Program-made: the position numbers and the translations under genes | Notes under the pieces: generated by a model | What the model was told of the DNA's origin: nothing | The model's input: the letters and a program-made list of their open reading frames with translations, nothing else | The model's database searches: none | NCBI GenBank assembly: GCA_963170165.1 | Contig: CAUJGQ010000040.1 | Location: 1 to 51,389 of the forward strand | Origin: Chloroflexota bacterium | GTDB lineage: Bacteria > Chloroflexota > Dehalococcoidia > CAUJGQ01 | Length of the DNA stretch: 51,389 nucleotides | Direction of reading: 5' to 3' | Shown: positions 7,671-16,658 of the stretch, piece by piece | Numbering within the stretch: the first letter of the stretch is position 1 | How the letters are laid out: every line of letters begins with the position of its first letter

Positions 7671-9503
7671 ATGACCAGCTATCCGGCCGTGCCGCCTCTG
7701 GGTGCGACGCTCACCTCAGCAGGGGTGGCTTTCTGCGTGTGGGCGCCGGAGCGCCGGCAGGTGATCGTGGCGGTGGAGGGCGGGCCCGCGGCGCCGCTGC
7801 GCCCGCTGCCGGGCGGCTACCATGGCGGCGTCGTGCCGGGCCTGCGACCGGGAGCGCGCTATCAGTACCTGCTGGACGGTGACGGACCATTTCCTGATCC
7901 GTGCTCCCGTTCCCAGCCGGATGGTCCGCACGGTCCGTCAGCGGTGGTCGATCCGGCGGCCTTCCCCTGGACCGATGCCGCCTGGCCGGGACTGCGGCGC
8001 GAGGGCCTGGTGATCTACGAGCTGCATACCGGCGCTTTCACAGAGGAAGGCACCTTTGACGCCATCATCCCAGAGCTCGCACGGCTGCGGGATCTGGGCG
8101 TGACGGCCATCGAGCTGATGCCGGTGGCGGCCTTCCCCGGCCGCTGGAACTGGGGCTATGACGGTGTCAGCTTGTTCGCCCCTAGCGCCACATACGGCGG
8201 GCCGGATGGTCTGCGGCGGCTGGTAGATGCCGCCCACGCCACCGGGCTGGGGGTGATCCTGGATGCCGTCTACAACCACCTGGGCCCGGATGGCAACTAC
8301 ACCGGCGCATTTTCGCCCCACTACACCACCAACCGCCATCACACGCCCTGGGGCGATGCCCTCAACTTCGATGGCCCGCATAGCCGGCCGGTGCGTGACT
8401 TCGTCTGCGCCGCCGCCGTGCACTGGATCACCGAGTATCACCTCGACGGGTTGCGCCTGGACGCCGTCCACGCCATCTTCGACCGCAGCACGCCGCACAT
8501 CCTGCGCGAGCTGACCGAGCGTACCCGCGCCGCCGCCGCTTTCCGCTCCATCGTGGTTATCGCCGAGAGCGAGGAAAACGACGTGCGCCTCATCCGTTCT
8601 ACTCCGGGCGGCTACGGGCTGGACGGCGTGTGGGCGGATGACTTCCACCACGCGGTGCGCGTGCGCCTCACCGGCGAGCGGGAAGGCTACTACTCCGGCT
8701 TTGCCGGCACAGCCGCCGAGATCGCGCGGGCAGTGGCCGAGGGCTTCATCTATCAGGGTCAGGCGACTCCCGAAGGCACGCCGCGCGGCACGACCGTCAC
8801 AGACGAACCAGCCGCGGCGTTCGTGTTCTGCATCCAGAATCACGACCAGGTTGGCAACCGCGCCGAGGGTGAGCCGCTGGCCGCTCTGATCAGCCGCGAC
8901 GCATTCGCCGCAACATCAGCGCTGCTCCTGCTCGCACCGGAGACGCCGCTGCTGTGGATGGGCCAGGAGTACGGCGCCACCACACCGTTTCTGTACTTCA
9001 CCGACCACGCGGAGGAACTGGGCAAGCTGGTGACGCAGGGGCGGCGGGAGGAGTTCGCCGCGTTCTCCGCCTTCCGTGATCCAGCCCGCCGCGCCCGCAT
9101 CCCCGACCCGCAGGCGGAGGCGACCTTTCGCCGCTCGAAGCTGGAGCGGGAGGAACGCGCCCGCAACGTGCCGCTGGAAGGGCTGTATCGCGACCTCCTG
9201 ACGTTGCGCCGTGACGATGCGGTCCTCAGGCGGCAGGACCGGGCCACCCTGCGGGTCTGCGCGCCCACCGACGGTGCCGTCGCGATCCGGTTCGGCGCAG
9301 GCAGTGAGACGCGGCGGTTGCTGCTGGCCAATCTCGGGCCGGCCGCCTTTGTGCCGTGGCCGGATCAGGATCGCGGCCCGTGGCGGACGCTGCTGTGGAC
9401 CGGCGACATCCGCTATGGTGGCAGCGGTGGAGAGCCACCGTCCGCCGCTGCGGGGGGCATCGCGCTGCCGGAGTTCACTGCGGTGCTGCTGGGGACGGGA
9501 TGA
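7671..9503 (+). CDS. treZ: Malto-oligosyltrehalose trehalohydrolase
   Basis: This 610-aa GH13 enzyme hydrolyses maltooligosyl-trehalose to release trehalose in the cytoplasm. An N-terminal CBM48-like domain (about 1-95: GVAFCVWAPERRQVIV) precedes the catalytic barrel with YELHTGAFT, GVILDAVYNHLGPDGNY, nucleophile Asp264 in LRLDAVHAI and acid/base Glu299 in IAESEEND; QNHDQVGNR and GQEYGATTPF follow. Length and motifs fit TreZ rather than glycogen branching enzyme. AGGAGG lies just upstream of ATG. It diverges from the sulfide operon. The usual partner TreY and debranching TreX are not in this window, so the substrate-forming step must be encoded elsewhere. Confidence 0.93.
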   Translation: MTSYPAVPPLGATLTSAGVAFCVWAPERRQVIVAVEGGPAAPLRPLPGGYHGGVVPGLRPGARYQYLLDGDGPFPDPCSRSQPDGPHGPSAVVDPAAFPWTDAAWPGLRREGLVIYELHTGAFTEEGTFDAIIPELARLRDLGVTAIELMPVAAFPGRWNWGYDGVSLFAPSATYGGPDGLRRLVDAAHATGLGVILDAVYNHLGPDGNYTGAFSPHYTTNRHHTPWGDALNFDGPHSRPVRDFVCAAAVHWITEYHLDGLRLDAVHAIFDRSTPHILRELTERTRAAAAFRSIVVIAESEENDVRLIRSTPGGYGLDGVWADDFHHAVRVRLTGEREGYYSGFAGTAAEIARAVAEGFIYQGQATPEGTPRGTTVTDEPAAAFVFCIQNHDQVGNRAEGEPLAALISRDAFAATSALLLLAPETPLLWMGQEYGATTPFLYFTDHAEELGKLVTQGRREEFAAFSAFRDPARRARIPDPQAEATFRRSKLEREERARNVPLEGLYRDLLTLRRDDAVLRRQDRATLRVCAPTDGAVAIRFGAGSETRRLLLANLGPAAFVPWPDQDRGPWRTLLWTGDIRYGGSGGEPPSAAAGGIALPEFTAVLLGTG

Positions 9504-9619
9504 CGGGTCACCTCACCCCGAACCGTCTGAGCCCGTTCCCCGCTGACGCCATTCGCCCTCATCAGGTCAATGGCAGACGCTGACCGCAGCAGCCCGAGTT
9601 GCGGATGCCGGAGACAGTC

Positions 9620-9880
9620 ATGGACAGCGGCGAAGGTTTCACCCCAGCGGAGATCGCACGGCGGATGGCGGCGCTGGGGGTCATCGTCAATCCAGCGACG
9701 GTATGGGCCTACCTGCGCGCCCGGCTGGCAGCAGAGCACCCCGGGCGCGAGGCGCCTCCCGGCCTGCTGCCCGCGGGCGAGGAGGAGCTGGCCGGCTGGC
9801 TGGACGATTTCCTCGATGGGGTTGAGCGCGAGCGCAGCCGCTTGACAGAGACACTACGCCGGGCCGGGCGCGACGAGTGA
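9620..9880 (+). CDS. Hypothetical protein with HTH-like N-terminus
   Basis: This 86-aa protein is not assigned to a family. Residues about 8-35 (FTPAEIARRMAALGV and NPATVWAYLRARL) look like a winged or simple helix-turn-helix; the C-terminal half is an acidic-basic helix (EELAGWLDDFLDGVERER). ATG at 9620 follows GGAG with a 6-base spacer; TTG 9599 and ATG 9605 are in-frame alternatives. It ends 6 bases from the convergent gene. Codon pattern and helix propensity support coding, but no function can be given. Confidence 0.5.
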   Translation: MDSGEGFTPAEIARRMAALGVIVNPATVWAYLRARLAAEHPGREAPPGLLPAGEEELAGWLDDFLDGVERERSRLTETLRRAGRDE

Positions 9881-9886
9881 CGGCGG

Positions 9887-10204
9887 TCAGGTGGCTTTGC
9901 GGCGACGCGGGCGATCTCGCTTCGGCCCCGCCGGCGCGCGACACGCCTGCAACCGTTCGTCGCGTCGCTCGGTGCTGTGCTCCCAGCGGGTGACGCTACC
10001 GCCGTACAGTTCGTCCAGCACCCACTTGAAGAAGCGTAGCCGGTCCAGCACCGCGCCCCCGCCGGCACGCACACCAGCGAACAGCTCGGTGGCCGGCTCG
10101 GGATCGCGCTCGTTCAGCATGTCGATGCGGATGCGATCCAGGTCCTCGAAGGGGCCCTCATCATCCGGCGGCAACCGATAGAGAGAGTCCAGCAAGCTGC
10201 TCAT
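9887..10204 (-). CDS. Hypothetical protein, basic C-terminus
   Basis: This 105-aa protein is not recognised. Its first 70 residues read as plausible globular sequence (LLDSLYRLPPDDEGPFEDLDRI would be its opening helix and turn; RLRFFKWVLDELYGG follows), and the last 30 are strongly basic (PKRDRPRRRKAT). GGGGAG precedes ATG 10204; a GTG two codons upstream is also possible. It lies between a convergent small gene and the HisKA-like gene, 112 bases from the latter. Confidence 0.5.
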   Translation of the reverse strand: MSSLLDSLYRLPPDDEGPFEDLDRIRIDMLNERDPEPATELFAGVRAGGGAVLDRLRFFKWVLDELYGGSVTRWEHSTERRDERLQACRAPAGPKRDRPRRRKAT

Positions 10205-10316
10205 GTCCACGCTCCCCGATGACGGCGGTCAGCCGCTTGTCACCGTATCCCCGTCATGGGTGTCGTGGACCGAACTACCATCCTTTAGGTTGCCGGGGAT
10301 CCTATGGACCGCCTGG

Positions 10317-11000
10317 TCAGGATGGTGTACCGGGGAGGTCGATGCGGAAGATCACGCCATCGCGTACGGCCAGGGCGGACAGATAGGCGCCTTGCCCCTC
10401 GGTGAGGTAGCGCGCGAGCAGAAGCGACCAGCCGGTAAGACGGCCGGTCCAGTCTGCCGCGGCGGCCTGATCCAGCGGCACGCGCAGCATCGCCTCGATG
10501 TCGTCGCCGGGGGCGCGCGGCATGAGCGGGCCCAGCTCAAGCGCCGGGTCTTGCCCGCCGCTCAGCGCCAGCACCGTGGCCGGCCCGGGCTGGAAGGCAC
10601 GAGCCACCGCCTCCAATGCCTGCGACAGCCGCTGACCATCGACGCGCGCCGTACCATCGTCAACGCGTCTCTGCATCGAGCCGTCTGCGCCCCACACGCC
10701 GGCCAGCGTCGTGGCGGCCTCGGCCAGCAGCGCGGCCAGGGGGGTGACGGTGGGGTTGAAGGCCAGCGTACCGCTCACCAACCGGGAAAGCAGCGACATA
10801 CCATCCACCGCCAACCGGAGTTCCTCGGCCGCGGTCAGCACCTCACCCAGATACGCGACGCGCTGCTCAGATGTGAACCGCGCATCGTAGTCGCGCAGCG
10901 TCGTCGCCATGCCAAGAATCACCCCGAGCGGCGTGCGGAGCAGGTGTGCCGCGCCACGCAGCAGGTCCGTCCCCGCCGCGCCGGTGGAATATGCCGTCAT
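10317..11000 (-). CDS. Orphan HisKA-domain protein with degenerate ATPase region
   Basis: This 227-aa protein has an H-box-like segment near residues 17-30 (AAHLLRTPLGVILG) followed by the second HisKA helix (YLGEVLTAAEELRLAVDGMSLLSRL), the dimerisation and phosphotransfer part of sensor kinases. The C-terminal 130 residues occupy the place of the HATPase domain but I see no N-box Asn and no DxGxG/GxGL motifs, so ATP binding is doubtful. No sensor or membrane segment is present. GGGGAG precedes ATG 11000. It lies 40 bases after the MFS gene in the same direction. It might be a phosphotransfer or scaffold protein, or a decayed kinase. Confidence 0.65.
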   Translation of the reverse strand: MTAYSTGAAGTDLLRGAAHLLRTPLGVILGMATTLRDYDARFTSEQRVAYLGEVLTAAEELRLAVDGMSLLSRLVSGTLAFNPTVTPLAALLAEAATTLAGVWGADGSMQRRVDDGTARVDGQRLSQALEAVARAFQPGPATVLALSGGQDPALELGPLMPRAPGDDIEAMLRVPLDQAAAADWTGRLTGWSLLLARYLTEGQGAYLSALAVRDGVIFRIDLPGTPS

Positions 11001-11040
11001 CGCGTCTACTCCCCGCGCCCGCCCGCGCCCTCACTCCGTA

Positions 11041-12249
11041 TCATCGGTCACCCACCGGGCCGGGATGAGCCGCCCGGGTATCCGGCAGGCGTACCGTCGC
11101 CAGCAGCAGCACCACCACCGGCGCCATCATCGCCAGGAATACGCCGCGGAAGCCCAGCCCAGCCGTGAGCATTCCGGCCGCCAGCGGCCCGCTGACCGAG
11201 CCGGCGTCGATGGCCATCCGATAGATACCCATGGCAGTGGCGCTGTGGGCGGGCGGGGTGACGTCGGTGATCACAGCCGCCGGCGCCACACCGGCATAGG
11301 CCGTAGCGACGCCCATCACGAACATCCCGGCGTACAGCCCGGCCATGGACTGCGGGCCACCCAGCAACAGCAACGATGCCAGCGTAGCGACCAGCCCCAG
11401 GCGAATCGCTACGCCCCGTGGCCGCCGGTCTACCAGCCGCCCAGCGTGAGGCAAGAACAGGAAATTGGCCAGCGCCGACACACTCAGCGCCAGCCCTACA
11501 TGCCCGCGCCCCAGCCCCAAGCCCTCGTTGGCGTACACCGGCACCGCGGTCGAATTGACGCCCTGGCGCAGGATGAACACCACGAAGGCAGTGGCCAGCG
11601 CGATCTGCAATGCGCCACCACGCAGCACACGGCCGATCCCTCCGGGCCCCTCCTCGCCCAAGCGGCGCGGCGCCGGAGCTGGTAGCCGCTGGGGCAGCAG
11701 CCACAGCGCCGCCAGCGCCGCGCCGGCTGCCACGATGGCGTACAGCACAAACGGGGCGCGCAGCCCCGCCTGCCCGGCCAGTAACCCACCGATGGACGGG
11801 CCAATCGCCGTTGATGACAGGATCGCGCTCTGGTACGTACCCATCGAGCGGCCCATCCGCTCCGGCGGCGTGGTGCGGGCGATGATGTTCATCGCCGTCG
11901 TGACATAGATAGCGGAGCCGGCGCCGGTGATGAAGCGGGACGCCAATAACACCGGCACCGACGGCGCCAGCACTCCCACCAGCGAGGCCACCGCTACCAG
12001 GGCCGCGCCACCTGCCGCTGCCCGCGCCGCCCCTACCCGCTCGCCGATCCGCCCGCCGATCAGATCGAAGCAGAACGACGCCAGCCCGAAGCCGGCCACA
12101 GTCAACCCAACCAGCGCCGCGCTCGCGCCCAGCTGTCGTGCGAACAGCGGCGTCACCGGTGACACCAGCCCAAACCCGGCATAGACGCAGAACGTGGTGA
12201 TCACCAGCGCCCGCAACGGCGAACGCCCAGCAGGGGACAGGACAACCAT
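11041..12249 (-). CDS. MFS transporter
   Basis: This 402-aa protein has about 12 hydrophobic segments with major-facilitator features: a proline/glycine-rich first helix (YAGFGLVSPVTPLFARQLG), the loop 2-3 motif DLIGGRIGERVGAARA and SRFITGAGSAIYVTTAMNII for helix 4. It resembles drug/sugar efflux proteins, but the substrate cannot be told. ATG 12249 lacks an RBS and lies 6 bases after a TACGCT -10 element, so the mRNA is probably leaderless; an in-frame TTG 15 bases upstream overlaps that element. It diverges from the APC permease gene. Confidence 0.85.
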   Translation of the reverse strand: MVVLSPAGRSPLRALVITTFCVYAGFGLVSPVTPLFARQLGASAALVGLTVAGFGLASFCFDLIGGRIGERVGAARAAAGGAALVAVASLVGVLAPSVPVLLASRFITGAGSAIYVTTAMNIIARTTPPERMGRSMGTYQSAILSSTAIGPSIGGLLAGQAGLRAPFVLYAIVAAGAALAALWLLPQRLPAPAPRRLGEEGPGGIGRVLRGGALQIALATAFVVFILRQGVNSTAVPVYANEGLGLGRGHVGLALSVSALANFLFLPHAGRLVDRRPRGVAIRLGLVATLASLLLLGGPQSMAGLYAGMFVMGVATAYAGVAPAAVITDVTPPAHSATAMGIYRMAIDAGSVSGPLAAGMLTAGLGFRGVFLAMMAPVVVLLLATVRLPDTRAAHPGPVGDR

Positions 12250-12255
12250 GCTCAG

Positions 12256-12284
12256 AGCGTACAAGGGTGAGGAAGTAGGGAATA
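12256..12284 (-). promoter_or_regulatory. Promoter for leaderless MFS transcript
   Basis: Minus strand: TATTCC (12279-12284), 17-base spacer, TACGCT (12256-12261), then 6 bases to ATG 12249. No Shine-Dalgarno sequence is present between them. Confidence 0.5.
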
Positions 12285-12381
12285 GCGATCCGGCACCCGC
12301 AGGACAGCGCCCTACGGGTATGAGGCTGCTGGGTGGCTGCGCGACGGCAGCCGGCCACCGGCAAGAGCCTGCCCCGCTCCC

Positions 12382-12410
12382 TTACCCCTGTCCCGGTGCG
12401 CCTGTACCCT
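12382..12410 (+). promoter_or_regulatory. Putative promoter of the APC permease gene
   Basis: TTACCC (12382-12387), 17-base spacer, TACCCT (12405-12410), then 10 bases without a Shine-Dalgarno sequence before ATG 12421. Transcription would start within a few bases of the codon. Confidence 0.4.
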
Positions 12411-12420
12411 ACCCCGCACC

Positions 12421-13869
12421 ATGCCACCGTCGGATGCGCTCGCCGCTAACGAGACACCGGACTACATCCCTGGGGTCACCCCGCCGCAGGTAAGGGTGGT
12501 GCTGCGCCGGCGGCTGACGCTGTGGCCGCTGGTGATGGTGATGTTCTTCTCGGTGTCCGGCGGCGCCTTCGGGCTTGAGCCGGCTGTGAGCGAGTCCGGC
12601 GCCGGGCTGACGCTGCTGTTGCTTCTGGCCGTACCGCTGCTGTGGAGCCTGCCTGTTGGCCTGATGGTGGGCGAGCTGTCCACCGCCATGCCTGTGGAAG
12701 GCGGCTACTACGCCTGGGTGAAGAAGGGGCTGGGGCCGTTCTGGGGATTTCAAGAAGGCTGGTGGAGCTGGATCAACTCCTTCATTGATATGGCGATCTA
12801 CCCGGTGCTGTTCGCCAGCTACCTGGACACGTTCCTTACCCGCCACGCCGGCACCGCGGCGGTGGGCGAACATGAGTGGCTGCACTGGGTGGTGACACTG
12901 GTGGTAATCTGGCCGCTTACCTGGCTGAACGTGCGTGGCGCCCGCCAGGTTGGCTTCGTCTCGCTGTGGTTCAGCCTGTTGGTGCTGCTGCCCTTCCTGG
13001 CCCTGAGTGCGATCGGGTTGGTTGACCTGGTGCGCGACCGGCCGGCCATCTGGCAACCAGTGGTGGCGGAGGACACGCCACTGCTGTCCGCGTTCGGCCT
13101 GGGGCTGTTCGTAATCATGTGGAACTATCTGGGCTGGGATGGCCCGTCCACGGTTCTTGGCGAGGTGCACACCCCCCGCCGCACCTTTCCACGGGCGCTG
13201 ACGCTGGCGGTGCCGTTAGTGGTGATCGCCTACGTGCTGCCGGTGGTGGCGGGGCTGACGGCCGTTCCTGGCGGGGCAGCCTGGCAGGACGGAGCGTTCT
13301 CGGATATCGCCGAGGCGGTGGGCGGCGCCTGGCTGGGGGTGTGGCTCTCGCTAGCCGGGATGGTCAGCGCCGCCGGACTGTTCGCCGCGCTGCTGCTGTC
13401 CAACTCACGGCTGCCGTTCGTGCTGGCCGCGGATGGCTATCTGCCACCGGCGCTCACCCGGCTGCACGTGCGCTTTGGCACGCCGGTGCTGGCCATTGTG
13501 CTGTCCTCGGCGGTGTACTCCATCTTCACGCTCAGCGCCTTCGAGCGGCTGATCGAGCTGGATGTGATTCTGTACGCCGCATCCTTGTTCCTGGAGTTTG
13601 CAGCGCTGATCGCCCTCCGCCGGCGTGAGCCGCGGATGGTGCGGCCGGTGCGGGTGCCGGGAGGTATGGCCGGGCTGGTGCTGGTGTCGCTGGCGCCGGT
13701 GGCCGTGTTTGCGCTGGCGGTAGCAGGGACGGTGCATGACACCGGCTGGGCATCGCTAGCGTTGCCGGTAGCGATGCTGGCCAGCGGCCCGCTGCTCTAT
13801 CCACTGCTGCGCGCCACGGTCAAACGCGGGACGCGCGATGTGCCGGTGCCGATCGAACGGCTGCCCTAA
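12421..13869 (+). CDS. APC-family amino acid/polyamine permease
   Basis: This 482-aa protein has about 12 transmembrane segments and the APC features GGAFGLEPAVSESGAG in helix 1, MPVEGGYYAWVKKGLGPFWG between helices 2 and 3 and a WNYLGWDGPSTVLGEV segment in helix 6. Family members import amino acids or polyamines by H+ symport or exchange. The start lies 10 bases from a -10-like TACCCT with no RBS. The stop is 9 bases from the following GNAT gene, whose RBS lies in the gap, so the two are co-transcribed. The substrate is unknown. Confidence 0.88.
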   Translation: MPPSDALAANETPDYIPGVTPPQVRVVLRRRLTLWPLVMVMFFSVSGGAFGLEPAVSESGAGLTLLLLLAVPLLWSLPVGLMVGELSTAMPVEGGYYAWVKKGLGPFWGFQEGWWSWINSFIDMAIYPVLFASYLDTFLTRHAGTAAVGEHEWLHWVVTLVVIWPLTWLNVRGARQVGFVSLWFSLLVLLPFLALSAIGLVDLVRDRPAIWQPVVAEDTPLLSAFGLGLFVIMWNYLGWDGPSTVLGEVHTPRRTFPRALTLAVPLVVIAYVLPVVAGLTAVPGGAAWQDGAFSDIAEAVGGAWLGVWLSLAGMVSAAGLFAALLLSNSRLPFVLAADGYLPPALTRLHVRFGTPVLAIVLSSAVYSIFTLSAFERLIELDVILYAASLFLEFAALIALRRREPRMVRPVRVPGGMAGLVLVSLAPVAVFALAVAGTVHDTGWASLALPVAMLASGPLLYPLLRATVKRGTRDVPVPIERLP

Positions 13870-13878
13870 GGAGGAGGC

Positions 13879-14877
13879 GTGCCGCTACTCACACTCGTGC
13901 CCTTCGCCACTGAGCATCTCGATGACGCCGCCGCGCTGCTGGCCGCCCGCCATGCCATCAACCTTGGCCGGGAACCGGGGCTGCCGGAGCAGTACCAGCA
14001 CGTGGCAGAGGCGCGTGCATTGCTGGCAGGTCTGTGCGGCGTGCCGCAAACGGCGGGCGTTGCGGCGCTGGCAGACGGCCAGATGGCCGGCTATCTTCTC
14101 GCCGCCCGGGTGCTGGCCGAACCGTTCACCTACCCCAAGATCTACCGGCCATCCCGCCTGCTGGAGATCGATCCGGCCGGATACGCCGTCGCCCCAGGCA
14201 CGCCCGTATCGCTCCTGCGTGATCTGTTCGCCCGGGTGGCGGACGGGGCGGTGCGCGCTGGCTACCGTGCGTGCGCGGTGTACGTGCCGGCAGTGGAGCA
14301 GGCTACCGTGCACGTGTGGCGCTCGCTTGGCTTCGGGCTGGATCTCACGGTAGGGCTGCGCGACCTATCGCCCGTGGGCCCGGTGATGCTACCGCCCGGC
14401 GTGCACATCCGCCGGGCGGGCTCCGCAGACCTCGAGACCGTGGCGCGGCTGGTCACGGCCAACGACCACCACCACGCCGGCCCACCGCTGTTCCTGCCCG
14501 CGCTGCCGGAGATCGCGATGGTGCAGCGCACGGTGCATGCGCCTTTTCTGGCGGACAAGCGCAACGCCGCTTTCCTCGCCGAAGGTGACAGCGGCGCTGT
14601 GCTGGCGCTACACACGTACACGCCGGAGGAGCCCGACCTGGTACGGGCTGAGCAGGCGGTATACCTGCAAGACGCGTATGTCGTACCTGAGGCGCGCGGG
14701 CTGGGACTGAGCCGGGCGCTGCTGGCGACGGGGCTGGCCTGGGCAGCGCGCCCCGAGCAGCAGCGCGCCTACCGCCAATGTACCGTCGCCTGGAATACCG
14801 CCAACCTGCCCGGCGCCCGCTTTTGGCCGGCGGCCGGCTTCCGCCCGTTACTGCGCCGCCTGCGCCGGGATTGCTGA
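13879..14877 (+). CDS. Tandem GNAT acetyltransferase
   Basis: This 332-aa protein contains two GNAT halves, as in mycothiol-synthase-like proteins. The N-terminal half (about 1-160) includes GYLLAARVLAEPF and VHVWRSLGFGLD; the C-terminal half (about 175-330) has IRRAGSADLETVARLV, YVVPEARGLGLSRALLATGL (acetyl-CoA loop) and a final NLPGARFWPAAGFRP. GTG 13879 follows GGAGGAG. It is coupled to the APC permease gene. The acceptor substrate cannot be inferred; an amino compound brought in by the permease is one possibility. Confidence 0.85.
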   Translation: MPLLTLVPFATEHLDDAAALLAARHAINLGREPGLPEQYQHVAEARALLAGLCGVPQTAGVAALADGQMAGYLLAARVLAEPFTYPKIYRPSRLLEIDPAGYAVAPGTPVSLLRDLFARVADGAVRAGYRACAVYVPAVEQATVHVWRSLGFGLDLTVGLRDLSPVGPVMLPPGVHIRRAGSADLETVARLVTANDHHHAGPPLFLPALPEIAMVQRTVHAPFLADKRNAAFLAEGDSGAVLALHTYTPEEPDLVRAEQAVYLQDAYVVPEARGLGLSRALLATGLAWAARPEQQRAYRQCTVAWNTANLPGARFWPAAGFRPLLRRLRRDC

Positions 14878-14878
14878 A

Positions 14879-14914
14879 GCGGCCGGCACGGTGCCTCCAC
14901 ACCGGTACGGCCGC
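14879..14914. terminator. Bidirectional hairpin between convergent genes
   Basis: GCGGCCG pairs with CGGCCGC (14879-14885 with 14908-14914), continued after a 3-base internal loop by CGGTG with CACCG. It lies between the stops of the GNAT and phosphatase genes. Confidence 0.5.
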
Positions 14915-14951
14915 GTATCCACTGCGGGCAAGCGCTGACGGATGTGCCGCG

Positions 14952-15614
14952 TCACCTCGGCCGCTCTTTGGGTGTCTCGCCGCCGTAGGTGCCGGAGTGG
15001 CCGCGGGAGAGGTCACCCAGGTGGGTAGTGTCATTGAGGAAGCGCACCCGCGGCCGGCCGAGGCGCACGTCGAGCAGGGTGACGGCAGTGTGATCAATGC
15101 TGAAGGTCATCCAGCCGTCATAGGGCATCCGCAGCACGTGATGAAGGATGACGTTGATCGTCTCGGCGTGACAGACGGTGACCACCGTGACACGCTCGCG
15201 CCAGTGCTCCTCCCAGACGCGCTCGACAAACGCGCCAGTGGCGCGCTCGTAGAAGCTCTGAGCGCTCTCGCCGCCAAAGTGGGCATAGTCCATCGCTGGG
15301 GTCGGGGGCTTGGCGAAGAACTCCGGCCAGCGTTCCTTGCGTCGCGAGAACGGGATGTTGTGCATCTCACCCGCGTCAATCGCGCCCAGGCCGGGCTCTT
15401 CGAACACCGTCAGCCCTGCCACGTCTGCGATAGCGGCAGCGGTCTCCTGCGTACGTTGGAACGGCGTCGTGATCAGCCGGTCAATGCTGAGCCCGCGGAA
15501 GCGCTCGCCCAGCCGCCGCGCCTGTTCGCGCCCGAGCGCCGACAGCGGGTAATCGTGCTGGACACGGTCGGCCGGGATGTCAGACTCTCCGTGACGGATC
15601 AGATACAGGTTCAC
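14952..15614 (-). CDS. Histidine phosphatase family protein
   Basis: This 220-aa protein of the phosphoglycerate-mutase-like superfamily has the catalytic RHG in YLIRHGESDIPADR at residues about 5-18, the LSALGREQARRLGERF and TTPFQRTQETAAAI helices, and the second catalytic His in VTVCHAETINVILHH. These enzymes use a phospho-His intermediate to dephosphorylate small molecules. GTG 15614 is chosen because GGGGAGG lies just upstream and the RHG strand starts at once, as usual; a longer in-frame ATG at 15746 would add 44 non-family residues. Substrate unknown. Confidence 0.88.
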   Translation of the reverse strand: MNLYLIRHGESDIPADRVQHDYPLSALGREQARRLGERFRGLSIDRLITTPFQRTQETAAAIADVAGLTVFEEPGLGAIDAGEMHNIPFSRRKERWPEFFAKPPTPAMDYAHFGGESAQSFYERATGAFVERVWEEHWRERVTVVTVCHAETINVILHHVLRMPYDGWMTFSIDHTAVTLLDVRLGRPRVRFLNDTTHLGDLSRGHSGTYGGETPKERPR

Positions 15615-15872
15615 CGGCACCTCCCCTGGCGCCCCGAGTGTGCCCGCCACCACAGCCAGACGCAAGCCCCACCCAAACCATCGGGGACGTTCACGTCCGG
15701 AGAGCGGCGGCAGGCCGAACCGATCCGTGGCCGGAAAGCCCAGCACGGGACGGTCTCTCTACCACTTCTTAGTCTGAATACTCTTTCTGGGCACGTCTCA
15801 GCCTGGTAAGGTAGTCGCATAGGGGGCTGGATTGCCCCAGAGAACCGGGGACAGACAGGACAATCACGGCGT

Positions 15873-16616
15873 ATGGTTGCGTACCGGATTGACCCGACCG
15901 ATGCGCTGCCGCTGCATCACCAGCTCCAGCGGCAACTTCGCTCCTCCATCCGGGATGGTAAGCTCCGGCCCGGAGATATGCTCCCTCCCGAACTCCAGAT
16001 CACCCAGCAGACGGGCTTGTCGCGGACCACAGTCCGCCGGGCGATGGACGAACTGGTACACGAGGGTCTGATCGTTCGCGAGCGAGGCCGGGGCACGTTC
16101 GTCGCGCAGCCACGCCCGCCGGAGAGCGGGAGCGGCCGGATCGTGGTGTTTGCGCCGCCGCTGGATCTCCCTCACCATACCGCCCAGCTGCTGAGCATCA
16201 ACCTGTCGACGCCCGAACCGGTGTTAGGGGCGCCGTTCGGCGCGACGTATGATCGGCTGTTGTTCATCACCCGCCTGTTGCAGTGCGATGACGGCCCCTG
16301 CGCTGTCGAGCGGCTGGCGCTGCCGCCGCTGCCATGGGACGCCGCTAAGGCGGCCGCGCTCCAGGATGTGCAACTCCTCGAACTGGCCGAGGAGACACTT
16401 GGCCTGCGGATCACCCACGCCACTGTGCACATCGTGCCGCTGGCGCTCGACCGGGCCACCGCCGAGACGCTTGGGGGCCGCACCGGCGCCCCTGCTCTGC
16501 TGGTAGAGCGCTGCGTCTACGCGGGGCAGCGCCTGCTCGAACACCGCCGCGTGATCGTCCATGGCGCAAGCGCGGGTGTGGAACTGGCCACCCCGCGTGA
16601 AATGCTGCTCGCCTGA
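15873..16616 (+). CDS. GntR-family transcriptional regulator with UTRA-like ligand domain
   Basis: This 247-aa protein has a GntR winged helix at residues about 10-75 (LPLHHQLQRQLRSSI, LRPGDMLPPELQITQ, GLSRTTVRRAMDELVHEGLI, RGRGTFVAQP) and a C-terminal UTRA-type domain (about 95-245) with the RLLFITRLLQCDDGPCAVER strand pair. HutC-subfamily regulators of this shape sense sugars or small acids. It is divergently placed from the phosphatase gene, with a 258-base gap that is locally richer in A+T (TACCACTTCTTAGTCTGAAT begins at 15760) and could hold its operator. Target unknown. Confidence 0.88.
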   Translation: MVAYRIDPTDALPLHHQLQRQLRSSIRDGKLRPGDMLPPELQITQQTGLSRTTVRRAMDELVHEGLIVRERGRGTFVAQPRPPESGSGRIVVFAPPLDLPHHTAQLLSINLSTPEPVLGAPFGATYDRLLFITRLLQCDDGPCAVERLALPPLPWDAAKAAALQDVQLLELAEETLGLRITHATVHIVPLALDRATAETLGGRTGAPALLVERCVYAGQRLLEHRRVIVHGASAGVELATPREMLLA

Positions 16617-16619
16617 GCC

Positions 16620-16658
16620 GGTCGCGCACTACGCAGCGAATCCAGTACCGGCGCGACC
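16620..16658. terminator. Hairpin between convergent GntR and crotonase genes
   Basis: GGTCGCGC (16620-16627) pairs perfectly with GCGCGACC (16651-16658) around a 23-nt loop, filling the whole gap between the two stops. No T-tract follows. Confidence 0.45.

Noticed and set aside
10203-11168. Plus-strand frame of 321 codons
   Set aside because: Antisense to the HisKA protein, with His/Arg/Gln-rich composition.
12409-13170. Minus-strand frame of 253 codons
   Set aside because: Antisense to the APC permease; Gln/His/Arg-rich.
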